Positions 8,631 to 16,233 of a DNA stretch of 21,582 nt are shown piece by piece. The stretch is from NCBI GenBank assembly GCA_003452695.1, contig DMNP01000265.1:1-21582 (forward strand), given 5' to 3'. Below the pieces are notes generated by a model that was not told the DNA's origin, made no database searches, and saw only the letters and a program-made list of their open reading frames with translations. Source of the DNA: Eggerthellaceae bacterium (GTDB taxonomy: Bacteria; Actinomycetota; Coriobacteriia; Coriobacteriales; Eggerthellaceae). A program made the position numbers and the translations under genes. How positions within the stretch are numbered: position 1 is the first letter of the stretch; the number at the start of each line of letters is the position of its first letter.

Positions 8631-9494
8631 ATGTCAGAAGAAACGCAATACACCACGGTTGTTTCGAGCGCCTATGTCGCCGTGGATACCGATGCGGCCT
8701 ACAAGCAGGTTACGCAGAATCGATCGGGCAACGAAATCAAGCACAACTGGTTCGTGCTGAAGTCGCTCGTGTCGAAGGATTTCAAGTTGAAGTACCGTCG
8801 CAGCGTGCTCGGCGTGCTGTGGAGCGTGCTCAATCCGTTGCTGATGATGGTTATCTTGGCCATTGTTTTCACCTACGCCTTTAAATTCCAGATTGAAAAC
8901 TTCCCGCTCTACCTTATCTTGGGAAACATATTGTTCGATTTTATGAACAGGGGCACGACCGGGGCCTTGGAGTCGGTTATCGCCGCCCAGTCGCTCATAA
9001 AGAAGATTCGCATAAGCAAGATGATTTTCCCCCTGGAAAAAGTGTCGTTCGAATTGGTGAACTTCGCCATTTCCCTCATAGCTGCAGCAGTAGTGATGGC
9101 CGTTTTCCGCGTGGTGCCCTCTATCCATGCCATCTGGGCCTTGCCGTTCATCGTCGTCGTCACGACGATCTTCGCCATGGGCCTCGGGTTGCTCATCTCG
9201 GCTCTGGCCGTGTTCTTCCGCGACATGATGCATCTGTGGGGCGTGCTCATGACAGCCTGGATGTATTTTACGCCGCTGTTCTATCCCGTGGAAGTGTTGC
9301 CGGATGTCGTTCAGCAGGCCATGTGGTTCAACCCTATGTATCACTACGTAACCTACTTCCGCAGCATCATGATGTGGAACACGAACCCCGGCGGCGTGGA
9401 AAGCCTTCTCTGCCTGGGCATGGCGCTGGTCACGTTCCTCGTGGGCTTCTTGGTGTTCCGCAAGCTGCAGAGCAAGTTCATCCTTTACGTGTAG
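8631..9494 (+). CDS. wzm: ABC-2 type polysaccharide export permease (Wzm/TagG/RfbD-like)
   Basis: 287 aa, the usual length for Wzm-type permeases. After a ~45-residue hydrophilic N-terminus comes the family signature DFKLKYRRSVLGVLWSVLNP (residues ~50-69), then about six hydrophobic spans, with MYFTPLFYPVEVLP near the periplasmic gate and a C-terminal SKFILYV. It is predicted to form the membrane channel that moves a lipid-linked polysaccharide across the cytoplasmic membrane, paired with the ATPase starting 7 nt downstream. The start ATG has no ribosome site but sits just after a perfect -10 box, which suggests leaderless translation. It is the first gene of a five-gene rightward run ending at 14075. 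In mycobacteria the equivalent permease (Rv3783) is clustered with GlfT1. Confidence 0.93.
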   Translation: MSEETQYTTVVSSAYVAVDTDAAYKQVTQNRSGNEIKHNWFVLKSLVSKDFKLKYRRSVLGVLWSVLNPLLMMVILAIVFTYAFKFQIENFPLYLILGNILFDFMNRGTTGALESVIAAQSLIKKIRISKMIFPLEKVSFELVNFAISLIAAAVVMAVFRVVPSIHAIWALPFIVVVTTIFAMGLGLLISALAVFFRDMMHLWGVLMTAWMYFTPLFYPVEVLPDVVQQAMWFNPMYHYVTYFRSIMMWNTNPGGVESLLCLGMALVTFLVGFLVFRKLQSKFILYV

Positions 9495-9501
9495 GGCAAC
9501 C

Positions 9502-10236
9502 ATGAGCGAACCGATCATCGTCATAAACCACGTCACCATGGTGTTCAACATCGCTTCCGAGCAGTTGAACAATATAAAGGAATACTTCATAGCCATTGCC
9601 AAACGCCAGCTGCACTTCAAGGCATTCGAGGCGCTGAAGGATATCGACTTTGTCGTTAACCGCGGAGACCGCTACGGCATCGTGGGCACAAACGGCTCTG
9701 GCAAATCGACGCTGTTGAAAATTATCGCTGGCGTGTTGGAGCCCTCGAAAGGACGCGTGGCCATTGGCGGCACGATAGCCCCGCTCATCGAGCTCGGCGC
9801 CGGTTTCGACTTGGATCTTACGGCGCGCGAGAACATCTATCTGAACGGCGCGTTGCTCGGGTACGACAAGGATTTCATCGACGAGCGTTTCGACAGCATC
9901 GTCGATTTCGCGGGAGTGCACGAATTTTTGGATATGCCCATGAAGAACTATTCGTCGGGCATGGTCGCGCGTGTGGCGTTTTCGGTGGCCACGGCCACGG
10001 TGCCCGATATCCTCGTCGTTGACGAGGCACTTTCGGTCGGCGATTTCCTGTTCCAGGAAAAATGCGAGGCGCGCATCAACGAGCTCGTGGACGAGTTCGG
10101 AACGACGCTGCTGTTCGTTTCGCATAGCATCGACCAAGTCGAGCGCGTTTGCGACAGGGCCGTATGGATAGAGAAGGGCCATATGCGCATGATCGGCGAC
10201 GTGAACGAGGTCTGCGAAGCCTATCGCAACATGTAG
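9502..10236 (+). CDS. wzt: ABC transporter ATP-binding protein for polysaccharide export (Wzt/TagH-like, short form)
   Basis: 244 aa. Walker A is GTNGSGKST (residues 62-70), the signature is YSSGM (150-154), Walker B is ILVVDEA (170-176) and the switch histidine is H208. It is the energy-coupling partner of the upstream permease. The protein ends directly after the nucleotide-binding domain, so it lacks the C-terminal carbohydrate-binding domain of Wzt proteins that recognise a capped chain end. This is like the mycobacterial galactan exporter ATPase and the O-antigen exporters of Klebsiella O2a type; export is therefore probably not gated by a terminal cap (inference). AGGG lies 5 nt before the ATG. 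Confidence 0.94.
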   Translation: MSEPIIVINHVTMVFNIASEQLNNIKEYFIAIAKRQLHFKAFEALKDIDFVVNRGDRYGIVGTNGSGKSTLLKIIAGVLEPSKGRVAIGGTIAPLIELGAGFDLDLTARENIYLNGALLGYDKDFIDERFDSIVDFAGVHEFLDMPMKNYSSGMVARVAFSVATATVPDILVVDEALSVGDFLFQEKCEARINELVDEFGTTLLFVSHSIDQVERVCDRAVWIEKGHMRMIGDVNEVCEAYRNM

Positions 10237-10268
10237 CCCGAATTGCCCGAGGGTCGATTGCGCGAGAT

Positions 10269-10273
10269 GGAGG
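10269..10273 (+). promoter_or_regulatory. Ribosome binding site deciding the GT2 start at 10279
   Basis: GGAGG lies 5 nt before ATG 10279. The longer reading from TTG 10243 lacks a comparable site. Confidence 0.7.
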
Positions 10274-10278
10274 TGCGC

Positions 10279-11148
10279 ATGCCGCTTGTGTCCATCATTG
10301 TTCCCGTTCACGATACGGGTCGCTATGTTGCCGAATGCCTGGCCAGCATCGAGCGCCAGACGTTGCGCGATATTGAAATTATCTGCATAGACGATGCGTC
10401 CACCGACGACAGCTTGGCCATTTGCCGTGCTTTTGCCGAGGGGGACGATCGTTTCGTCGTCGTGTCCCTGCAGCGCAACGAGGGCGCGTCTGCGGCGCGC
10501 AACCATGGCCTGGACGCTGCGCGCAGCGAATACGTGCTGTTCATGGATGCCGATGATTGGTATCCGTCTGATACGACGGTGGAGCGCCTGTACCGGGCCG
10601 CGGTCGAACACGGGGCCCTCATCGCAGGTGGGCAGATGGCCGAATACGATTCGACGACGGGAGCCCTTCGTACCGATTATCGCGATGCCGGGCATTTGTC
10701 GCTGTACCATTTTGCCGGGGAGGGCTTCATCGACTACCGGGATTGGCAAGGCGATCTGGGATACACGCGCTTCATTTACAAAACCAGCCTGCTACGCGAC
10801 AACAACATTCGTTTCCCAGCGCTCACTTGCTACGAGGACCCGCTGTTCTTTGTGAAGGCCATGTTGGCGGCCGGCCGTTTCTATGCCATACCCGAGCCCG
10901 TGTATTGCTATCGGATAAACTACAAGCCCGCGAAGCTGACCGACCAGGCGTTCGAAGATGCCAAAGAGTCCATCGTCGAGCTGCTCGTCATCGCGCATCA
11001 AAACGGTTTGGAACAGCTGAAGGCATGGCTCGTGGAATCGATGCAGTGGTATTTTGCCTATAACATTCTGAATTCGAGGGCCTATAAGCTGGGCGAGGCT
11101 TTGGTTGCCCCGTACCGGAAGGTCGTCGAGCTGCTGAAGGGATGCTAG
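10279..11148 (+). CDS. GT2 family glycosyltransferase (single domain)
   Basis: 289 aa. A GT-A fold begins at once with VSIIVPVHDTGRYVAECLASI (residues 4-24), then IICIDDASTDDS (34-45), NEGASAARNHGLDAA (67-81) and the metal-binding DADD at 90-93. The C-terminal part has CYEDPLFFVKAMLA, the usual ED motif of WcaA/EpsJ-type enzymes, and YCYRIN. It should transfer one sugar to a growing lipid-linked glycan on the cytoplasmic side; the donor cannot be identified. It lies 42 nt after the ATPase gene and 35 nt before the GlfT1-like gene. Its position suggests that it adds a linker or early residue before galactofuranose, but this is inference. Confidence 0.88.
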   Translation: MPLVSIIVPVHDTGRYVAECLASIERQTLRDIEIICIDDASTDDSLAICRAFAEGDDRFVVVSLQRNEGASAARNHGLDAARSEYVLFMDADDWYPSDTTVERLYRAAVEHGALIAGGQMAEYDSTTGALRTDYRDAGHLSLYHFAGEGFIDYRDWQGDLGYTRFIYKTSLLRDNNIRFPALTCYEDPLFFVKAMLAAGRFYAIPEPVYCYRINYKPAKLTDQAFEDAKESIVELLVIAHQNGLEQLKAWLVESMQWYFAYNILNSRAYKLGEALVAPYRKVVELLKGC

Positions 11149-11170
11149 CCGATTTGGGACAAGGAAACGC

Positions 11171-11176
11171 AGGAGG
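11171..11176 (+). promoter_or_regulatory. Ribosome binding site deciding a GTG start at 11184
   Basis: AGGAGG lies 7 nt before GTG 11184. The open frame also contains ATG 11142, overlapping the previous gene, but that codon has no good site and adds 14 residues unlike the family. Confidence 0.75.
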
Positions 11177-11183
11177 CTCGCAC

Positions 11184-12134
11184 GTGCCAAAACAATCCAT
11201 TGCCGCAGTGGTTGTCACCTATAACCGAAAGAACCTGTTGATGCAGTGCATCGAATGCTTGCGCGCGCAGCGCATCGTGCGCGGGCCGGGCACGGGCGCG
11301 CCCTGTTCCGCCGAAGAGGCGCTGGCCATTATCATCGTCGACAATGCGAGCACCGATGGAACGCGCGAGGCGCTGGCAGATTTGGTTGCGGAAGGGGCGG
11401 TGGTCTACCGCAACACGGGCGAGAACCTGGGCGGTGCAGGAGGCTTCAACTACGGCATGCGGCTGGCCGTGGAGATGGGCTTCGAATTCTGCTGGGTGAT
11501 GGACGACGATTGCCTTCCCCGCGCCGATGCCCTGCAGGCGCTTGTCGACGCCGACTACGGACTTCAGGGCGATTACGGCTTCTTGTCAAGTGTCGTTCGT
11601 TGGACCGATGGCGAAATCTGCAAGATGAACGTGCAGCGCCATCCGCTGACGCGCGATATCCGCGATTTCGACATCGATTTGCAGCCGTGCACGCTGGCCT
11701 CGTTTGTCAGCCTGTTCGTGCCCTGCCGCGTAATTCGCGCCGTGGGCCTTCCGATAAAAGACTTCTTCATCTGGACAGACGATTGGGAGTTCACGCGAAG
11801 GATATCGCGCTGCTACGATTGTTTCGTTGTGGGCGGCAGCGTGGTCACACATGCGTCCGCGAACAACGGCGCCGGCACCATCGTGGACGATGTCCCCGAG
11901 CGAATCGACCGCTATAGACTTATCTACCGCAACGACGTCGTGCTGTATCGAGGAGAGGGTTTGTTTGGCTGGGCGTTTCTCGCAGCGCGCGCGGCAAGCC
12001 ATATCGGGCGCGTGTTGCTGCATTCGGATGGCGATAAGCTGAAAAAGGTGGGCATCATAGTGTCGAGTAACATCGAGGGTCTGCGCTTCCGTCCGGAAAT
12101 CGAATTCCCCGTGGATGGCAGGGCGCGGTCCTGA
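11184..12134 (+). CDS. GlfT1-like GT2 galactofuranosyltransferase
   Basis: 316 aa from GTG 11184. The N-terminus IAAVVVTYNRKNLL (residues 6-19) is typical of GT2. IIIVDNASTDGT (49-60) and NLGGAGGFNYGM (81-92) follow; the second closely matches the NLGGAGGF segment of mycobacterial GlfT1 and GlfT2. The metal site is DDD at 107-109 (WVMDDDCLP). An acceptor-side FIWTDDWEFTRR (195-206) and a histidine at 223 complete the catalytic set. GlfT1 adds the first galactofuranose residues to the linker sugar. Here the call rests on motifs, length (Mycobacterium GlfT1 is about 300 aa) and the GlfT2 homologue next door. Other Galf- or Rha-transferring GT2 enzymes share these motifs, so specificity is probable rather than certain. 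Confidence 0.75.
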   Translation: MPKQSIAAVVVTYNRKNLLMQCIECLRAQRIVRGPGTGAPCSAEEALAIIIVDNASTDGTREALADLVAEGAVVYRNTGENLGGAGGFNYGMRLAVEMGFEFCWVMDDDCLPRADALQALVDADYGLQGDYGFLSSVVRWTDGEICKMNVQRHPLTRDIRDFDIDLQPCTLASFVSLFVPCRVIRAVGLPIKDFFIWTDDWEFTRRISRCYDCFVVGGSVVTHASANNGAGTIVDDVPERIDRYRLIYRNDVVLYRGEGLFGWAFLAARAASHIGRVLLHSDGDKLKKVGIIVSSNIEGLRFRPEIEFPVDGRARS

Positions 12135-12214
12135 GCGAGGGCTGCGGTGTTCGAGGTGGATTTACGGAAAAGGCAGATGCCGGCGCAAGGGCGAATGCGT
12201 TGGCTGGCAAGATG

Positions 12215-12218
12215 GGAG
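12215..12218 (+). promoter_or_regulatory. Ribosome binding site deciding the GlfT2 start at 12225
   Basis: GGAG lies 6 nt before ATG 12225. The frame stays open to GTG 12147, but the first 26 residues there are arginine-rich and have no counterpart in GlfT2. The protein starting MQRVKLASVLLQ aligns with the N-terminus of mycobacterial GlfT2. Confidence 0.65.
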
Positions 12219-12224
12219 ATTCGG

Positions 12225-14075
12225 ATGCAACGAGTGAAACTGGCAAGCGTGCTGCTTCAGGCGGAGGACTATCTTTCCGACGATACGGAGCTTTTGTATA
12301 TCGAACAGGCCGGTTCCGCATGCTCGTACGATGTGCAGGAAGGATCGCTGCGCGTGTCGGGCACGGTGGACTTCGCGACGTATTTCAACAGCGTGTCGGT
12401 CGTGAAATGGAAGCGCTACACGGCAATCGACAACATTAAGCTGCATATCGAGCTGGCAGGTGCTGCTGGTACGATTGCGGTGCGGGCTTTGCGCGAGTCG
12501 GACACGGGTGCGCTCGAAGACGATGTGCCGTATGCCCTCGACGTCGAAGCGAGCCCGGACTTCAAAGCCTATGAAATCGAAATGCCCCTCGATTGCGCAG
12601 TTGCAGGTTTCGCGCTGTCTACGGGCCGCTGCATTCGCGTGCGCAGCGCCTATTACTTCACGGAGCTAGGCGAGCGCACCGTTCGACCCGTTTGCCTGGC
12701 GCTGTGCACCACCACGTTTCGCAAAGAAGAATTCATCGTCCCCAACATCGCGCGCATACGCGCGGGCATCTTGGAGGGTGACGAGGATTTGGCGCGGGAT
12801 TTCCACATGTTCGTCGTCGACAACGGGCGCACGCTGGACGCAGATTCGCTGTCTGGCAATGGCGTGACCATCATCCCCAACCCGAACGTGGGCGGTGCGG
12901 GCGGCTTCGCGCGCGGCATGATGGTGGCGTTGGAATCCGACCGCGCCTTCACGCACGTCGTGCTCATGGACGACGATGTGCGCATGCAGGTGGAAAGCTT
13001 CAGGCGGCTTCATGCCTTGCTTTCGCTGGTTACGCCTGCATACGAGCAGGCATGCGTGAACGGCGCCATGCTGCAGCTGGAACACCCTTCGGTGCAGTTC
13101 GAGGACATTGCGTTTGTAAGGCGCATCGGCGGCTACCAGAAGGTGAAGCCGACGTTCGACATGCGTGAACAGGCGAATATGGTGCGCAACGAGCTTATCG
13201 ACGTCGAGGTGGAGAACACCTATGGCGCATGGTGGTTCAGCTGCATTCCGGTCGAGCTCGTTCGTCAGGCGGGGCTGCCGATGCCCTTCTTCATACGCTG
13301 CGACGACGTGGAATACGGCCTGCGCTGCAGGGCTCCCTACATGACCATGAACGGCATCTGCGTGTGGCATGCGCAGTTCACCGGGCGATTCAATGCGGCT
13401 ATCGTGTGCTATCAGTATGCGCGCAACATGACCATCGTCCAGGCGCTGCACGGTGCAAGCGACGAGCGCATGCAGCAACTGCAGTTCTGGCGCATGTTTC
13501 GCTACTATCTGCGCACGATGGATTACGCTGCGGCAGACCTGTGGCTGGATGGGCTGGAGGATTACCTGAAAGGCCCGGAGTTCCTGATGCAAGTCAACGC
13601 CATTGCAACGGTGAAGGCAAACAGCGCCAAGGCAGAGCAGTTCAAACCAATCGGCGACTTGGACCCGGACATCATGGGCAAGCTCGAGATAAATCTGGAT
13701 TGGCTGGAAAGCGGCGAGCACACGCCCCTGTGGCAAAAGATTGCGAACACGCTGCCTCACGACCGCCATTACCTGCCAGATTTCCTGCTCAGCGAAACGC
13801 CGGGCATGCTTGCCCCGGGAGCGGGGGAATGCCATACACCGTGGCGCAAGACGGCCATGCGCAAGCATCTAGTAGCCATGAGCCTCGATGGCAAGCAGGG
13901 GGCAATCCGCACCATCGACCGCGCTCGCTACAAGAGCCTCGTGGCGCGCTATCGCCGGCTCATGCGCGAATACCGTGCGCGCGGCGCCGAGGTCGCCCAG
14001 AGCTATCGCGACAGGATAGGCGATATGACTTCCCTCGAATTCTGGCATGACTACCTGGTACGCCAAGACGTATAA
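12225..14075 (+). CDS. glfT2: GlfT2-like galactofuranosyltransferase (galactan polymerase)
   Basis: 616 aa; Mycobacterium GlfT2 is about 637. The N-terminal beta-rich domain has VDFATYFNSVSVVKWKRYT, matching GlfT2's SFATYFNxxxxxYWRRWT. The GT-A core has NPNVGGAGGFARGM, the metal-binding DDD at 249-251 (LMDDDVRM), the acceptor-site WW at 336-337 (YGAWWFSCIP), DD at 360-361 (FFIRCDDVEYGLR) and H382 (VWHAQF). All are at spacings close to GlfT2's DDD 256-258, W347-W348, D371-D372 and H396. The C-terminal helical part ends DRARYKSLVARYRRLMREYR..YRDRIG, again like GlfT2. The family polymerises UDP-galactofuranose into alternating beta-(1,5)/(1,6) galactan on a polyprenyl-linked primer. UDP-Galp mutase is not in the window. 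It is the last gene of the rightward operon, before a strong hairpin. Confidence 0.88.
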   Translation: MQRVKLASVLLQAEDYLSDDTELLYIEQAGSACSYDVQEGSLRVSGTVDFATYFNSVSVVKWKRYTAIDNIKLHIELAGAAGTIAVRALRESDTGALEDDVPYALDVEASPDFKAYEIEMPLDCAVAGFALSTGRCIRVRSAYYFTELGERTVRPVCLALCTTTFRKEEFIVPNIARIRAGILEGDEDLARDFHMFVVDNGRTLDADSLSGNGVTIIPNPNVGGAGGFARGMMVALESDRAFTHVVLMDDDVRMQVESFRRLHALLSLVTPAYEQACVNGAMLQLEHPSVQFEDIAFVRRIGGYQKVKPTFDMREQANMVRNELIDVEVENTYGAWWFSCIPVELVRQAGLPMPFFIRCDDVEYGLRCRAPYMTMNGICVWHAQFTGRFNAAIVCYQYARNMTIVQALHGASDERMQQLQFWRMFRYYLRTMDYAAADLWLDGLEDYLKGPEFLMQVNAIATVKANSAKAEQFKPIGDLDPDIMGKLEINLDWLESGEHTPLWQKIANTLPHDRHYLPDFLLSETPGMLAPGAGECHTPWRKTAMRKHLVAMSLDGKQGAIRTIDRARYKSLVARYRRLMREYRARGAEVAQSYRDRIGDMTSLEFWHDYLVRQDV

Positions 14076-14114
14076 GAAGGCACATCCCCGTTCATTTCAG
14101 CTTGCGGGGATACT

Positions 14115-14148
14115 GCCCACGGCCCCGCCAACGCGCGGGGCCGTGGGC
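14115..14148. terminator. Perfect 14-bp GC hairpin between convergent genes, likely bidirectional terminator
   Basis: GCCCACGGCCCCGC (14115-14128), loop CAACGC, then the exact complement (14135-14148). It lies in the 116-bp space between the galactan operon (ends 14075) and the leftward licCA-like gene (ends 14192). There is no T-run on either side, so it is not a textbook intrinsic terminator; the convergent position supports the call. Confidence 0.6.
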
Positions 14149-14191
14149 TGCAACCTTGCGGACGTCGTCTCGCTGTCCTGCAGCCGTTCGT

Positions 14192-15964
14192 TTAGCCGCT
14201 TTGCGCGTCGATGATTTCGCGTGCCTTGTAGCCGAACAGCTTCGCGTTCTTGTACCACAGATACAGCCACTCGCCGACAGGTGCGCCGCAGGCGTCTTTG
14301 TACAACGCCCAGACGAACCAGTAGTAGCTGGAGATGGCAATGTAGGACATGCAATGAGCCAGCTCAGCCGGGGTCGGGTCGCGCTGGAAGTACTCGGCGA
14401 GCACGGCGCAGGCCTCGTCGTACGTGTAATCGCTGCAGCAAATGTAGGTGCCCAAGTCGCTGGCATAGTCGGACATGCCCGAATACTCCCAATCTATGAG
14501 GTACATCTTGCCCTGTGAGACGAGCAGGTTCGGGCTGTAGAAATCGTTGTGGCAAAGGCATTGCGGTGTGCCGTCGGATGCCACGTGCGCAGCCAGCCCG
14601 TCGATGAGGTCGAACAGCGTCTTGAAGTCGTCGAACGACGCGCGATGGCGCTCGTCTATAAGGGCGACAATCTCCTTTGCCTTCTCGTACACGTCGAAGT
14701 TCCATTTCGAGCGGTAGCTGCTCTGGTGCAACGTGCGCACCATGTGCAGCGATTCGCGCACCTGGTCCCAGTCATGGTAATCGAGCTCGGAGCAATCGTG
14801 CAAGTAATACGATATCTTCCAGCCCTCTTGCGCGTCCTCGAAGATGAACGTGTCGTCCAGCCCGAGTTTGCGGGCAACCTCTTGCGAAAAGGCCTCTGCT
14901 TCGCGGTTTATGATGGCGTCGGTGCCGGCGCCGGGATGGCGGTAGACGTAGTCGCGACCTGCGGCTTCGAATTTGAAGGATAGGTTTGTCAGGCCCTGGC
15001 TAATGGGCTCGATTCCGCTGATGTCGGCGCGTTCGACGTGCAGCGTCTTGCATATGTTGTCCAGGATGGACGAATCCACGTTTTCGATGAACGCAGGATC
15101 GAACGTTGCCAGCTCGTCGAGCGAGTCGAATTCGTGGATGACCCCTTCGCCATAGGTGCGCATGACCATTGGCAGCTCGGGCAGGTGCTCGATGTAGATG
15201 TCCTCCCAGAGTTTGGTCGCCGTTCCGGGCCGATCGTACTCTTCTTCCAAGATGCGCCGAAACGTCTTGGCATATGAGTCGTCGAAATACGCATGGCCGA
15301 GCATGCCGAATGCGTCCGATCCGCCGATGGTAACGCCCGTAATTCGCTTGCCAGGCCCTGTTTCCAGCAGGTATTCGTCGGTCTTGCCCGCAAAGTATGC
15401 TGCCGAATAAAAGGATTGGTATACGTACGGGTCGAAGACGTTTTCCGTGAAATAGTTGTCAGACGAGCAGATATAGGTGTTGCCGAGCTGCTCGCGCACC
15501 AGCATGAGCGTGGAATTGTTGTTGCGGTGCGCATACTCCTCGTTCACGCGAATCCTCACGCCGAACATGTCCTCCAAATAGAAGAAGCGCTCCTTCATAT
15601 AGCCCACCACGACCGTTATGTCGTCGATTCCGGCTTCTTTCAGCTGACGGATTTGCCGTTCGATGAGCACTTCCCCACGCACGCGCAAAAGGCCCTTGGG
15701 CTGCTCGTAGGAAATGGGCGCGAAGCGTGTCGACAAGCCAGCTGCCATGATAACGGCATTGCGCACCTTATAGGGCTCGAGCATGTCGCGACCCGTTTCC
15801 GTAATGCGGCCATCGGTGTCGAGGGCGCCGGATTTCCTGAGCGCCCGCGTGGCTGTGTTGATGGTGCCAAGCGATACGCCTGCTCTCATCGCTATCGTGC
15901 GTTGCGGCGACCTTCCATGCACCGCAGCGTCGGCAAGGACTAAAAACTGGTTTTTCGTCAGCAT
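14192..15964 (-). CDS. licCA: Winged-helix + LicC-like nucleotidyltransferase + LicA-like choline kinase fusion
   Basis: 590 aa in three parts. Residues 1-65 form a winged helix-turn-helix (TIAMRAGVSLGTINTATRALRKSGAL, then a wing DGRITETG). Residues 68-290 are a nucleotidyltransferase with AVIMAAGLSTRF (70-81), K90 and a metal-binding-type SSDN (167-170), as in CTP:phosphocholine cytidylyltransferase LicC. Residues 310-590 are a choline/ethanolamine kinase fold with SQGLTNLSF, the Brenner motif CHNDFYSPNL (H472, D474, N479) and DWEYSG (D491). Together they could convert choline to CDP-choline, feeding a LicD-type phosphocholine transferase that is not present here. A LicC-LicA fusion is known from Treponema denticola. 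ATG 15964 follows a G-rich tract by 5 nt; ATG 15976 is an alternative. The open frame continues upstream to 16276 through a palindromic repeat, which I do not consider coding. The wHTH may regulate, or merely be structural. Confidence 0.85.
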   Translation of the reverse strand: MLTKNQFLVLADAAVHGRSPQRTIAMRAGVSLGTINTATRALRKSGALDTDGRITETGRDMLEPYKVRNAVIMAAGLSTRFAPISYEQPKGLLRVRGEVLIERQIRQLKEAGIDDITVVVGYMKERFFYLEDMFGVRIRVNEEYAHRNNNSTLMLVREQLGNTYICSSDNYFTENVFDPYVYQSFYSAAYFAGKTDEYLLETGPGKRITGVTIGGSDAFGMLGHAYFDDSYAKTFRRILEEEYDRPGTATKLWEDIYIEHLPELPMVMRTYGEGVIHEFDSLDELATFDPAFIENVDSSILDNICKTLHVERADISGIEPISQGLTNLSFKFEAAGRDYVYRHPGAGTDAIINREAEAFSQEVARKLGLDDTFIFEDAQEGWKISYYLHDCSELDYHDWDQVRESLHMVRTLHQSSYRSKWNFDVYEKAKEIVALIDERHRASFDDFKTLFDLIDGLAAHVASDGTPQCLCHNDFYSPNLLVSQGKMYLIDWEYSGMSDYASDLGTYICCSDYTYDEACAVLAEYFQRDPTPAELAHCMSYIAISSYYWFVWALYKDACGAPVGEWLYLWYKNAKLFGYKAREIIDAQSG

Positions 15965-16004
15965 GCATGCCCCCATGTTCAATATCAATTCAAACTTCCG
16001 CAAT

Positions 16005-16010
16005 TTTATA
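16005..16010 (-). promoter_or_regulatory. Possible -10 box for the licCA-like gene
   Basis: TATAAA on the minus strand (5 of 6 to consensus), about 40 bp before ATG 15964, in a locally AT-rich patch. No good -35 at 16-18 bp; the best is TTCGCT at 3 of 6. Confidence 0.4.
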
Positions 16011-16030
16011 CGATGCGGCACATCAAAGCG

Positions 16031-16054
16031 AACGAATCGCGAAACCTTTTCGTT
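16031..16054. promoter_or_regulatory. Possible operator: AACGAA/TTCGTT inverted repeat
   Basis: AACGAA (16031-16036) and TTCGTT (16049-16054) form a 6-bp inverted repeat with a 12-bp spacer, adjacent to and overlapping the expected -35 region of the licCA promoter. Such a site could bind a dimeric winged-helix protein, possibly the licCA product itself. Short repeats arise by chance; low confidence. Confidence 0.25.
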
Positions 16055-16070
16055 GTTATCCAAGCCGTAG

Positions 16071-16223
16071 GTTACTAGCCGCAGGTCAGCCACGGTGCCT
16101 GGCAGCGGAAGGGGGTGAGGGCGATTCTGCAGGCACTGAATTGAATACACACATAGGTTAGCCGAAGCCAAGCCCGAATCCCCTTCCGCTGCCAGGCGCC
16201 GTGGCCGACCTGCGGCCAGTAAC
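16071..16223. repeat. Structured repeat, copy A: 44-bp imperfect stem around a conserved core
   Basis: Bases 16071-16114 and 16180-16223 are inverted repeats matching at 41 of 44 positions with no gaps. The interior contains block 1 (16111-16136, 26 nt, from GGGGGTGAGGGCGATTC to GCAGGCAC), a 24-nt variable stretch (16137-16160) and block 2 (16161-16183, 23 nt, GCCGAAGCCAAGCCCGAAT then CCCC). Blocks 1 and 2 recur exactly in copy B (21455-21582), in the same orientation, whereas the stem sequence does not. GGGC/GCCC and GGC/GCC pairings inside the blocks allow an internal loop with conserved bases. It is not a recognised element. It lies between divergent genes. Confidence 0.85.
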
Positions 16224-16233
16224 GCCGCAGGTC
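16207..16233. repeat. Perfect 10-bp hairpin overlapping the right arm of repeat copy A
   Basis: GACCTGCGGC (16207-16216), loop CAGTAAC, GCCGCAGGTC (16224-16233). The first arm is also part of the long stem of copy A, so the two structures exclude each other. GCCGCAGGTC also occurs at 16078-16087, making a direct repeat around the element. Confidence 0.75.

Noticed and set aside
16067..16070. GTAG directly 5' of the stem of repeat copy A, as in REP sequences used by RAYT transposases
   Set aside because: Copy B has CCAT at the equivalent position, so the tetranucleotide is not a shared feature. No RAYT gene is in the window.
16071..16223. Interpretation of the repeat as a MITE or IS remnant with terminal inverted repeats
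   Set aside because: Terminal repeats of one transposon family should be alike between copies, but the two stems differ throughout and only the interior is conserved. No target duplication common to both copies is visible.
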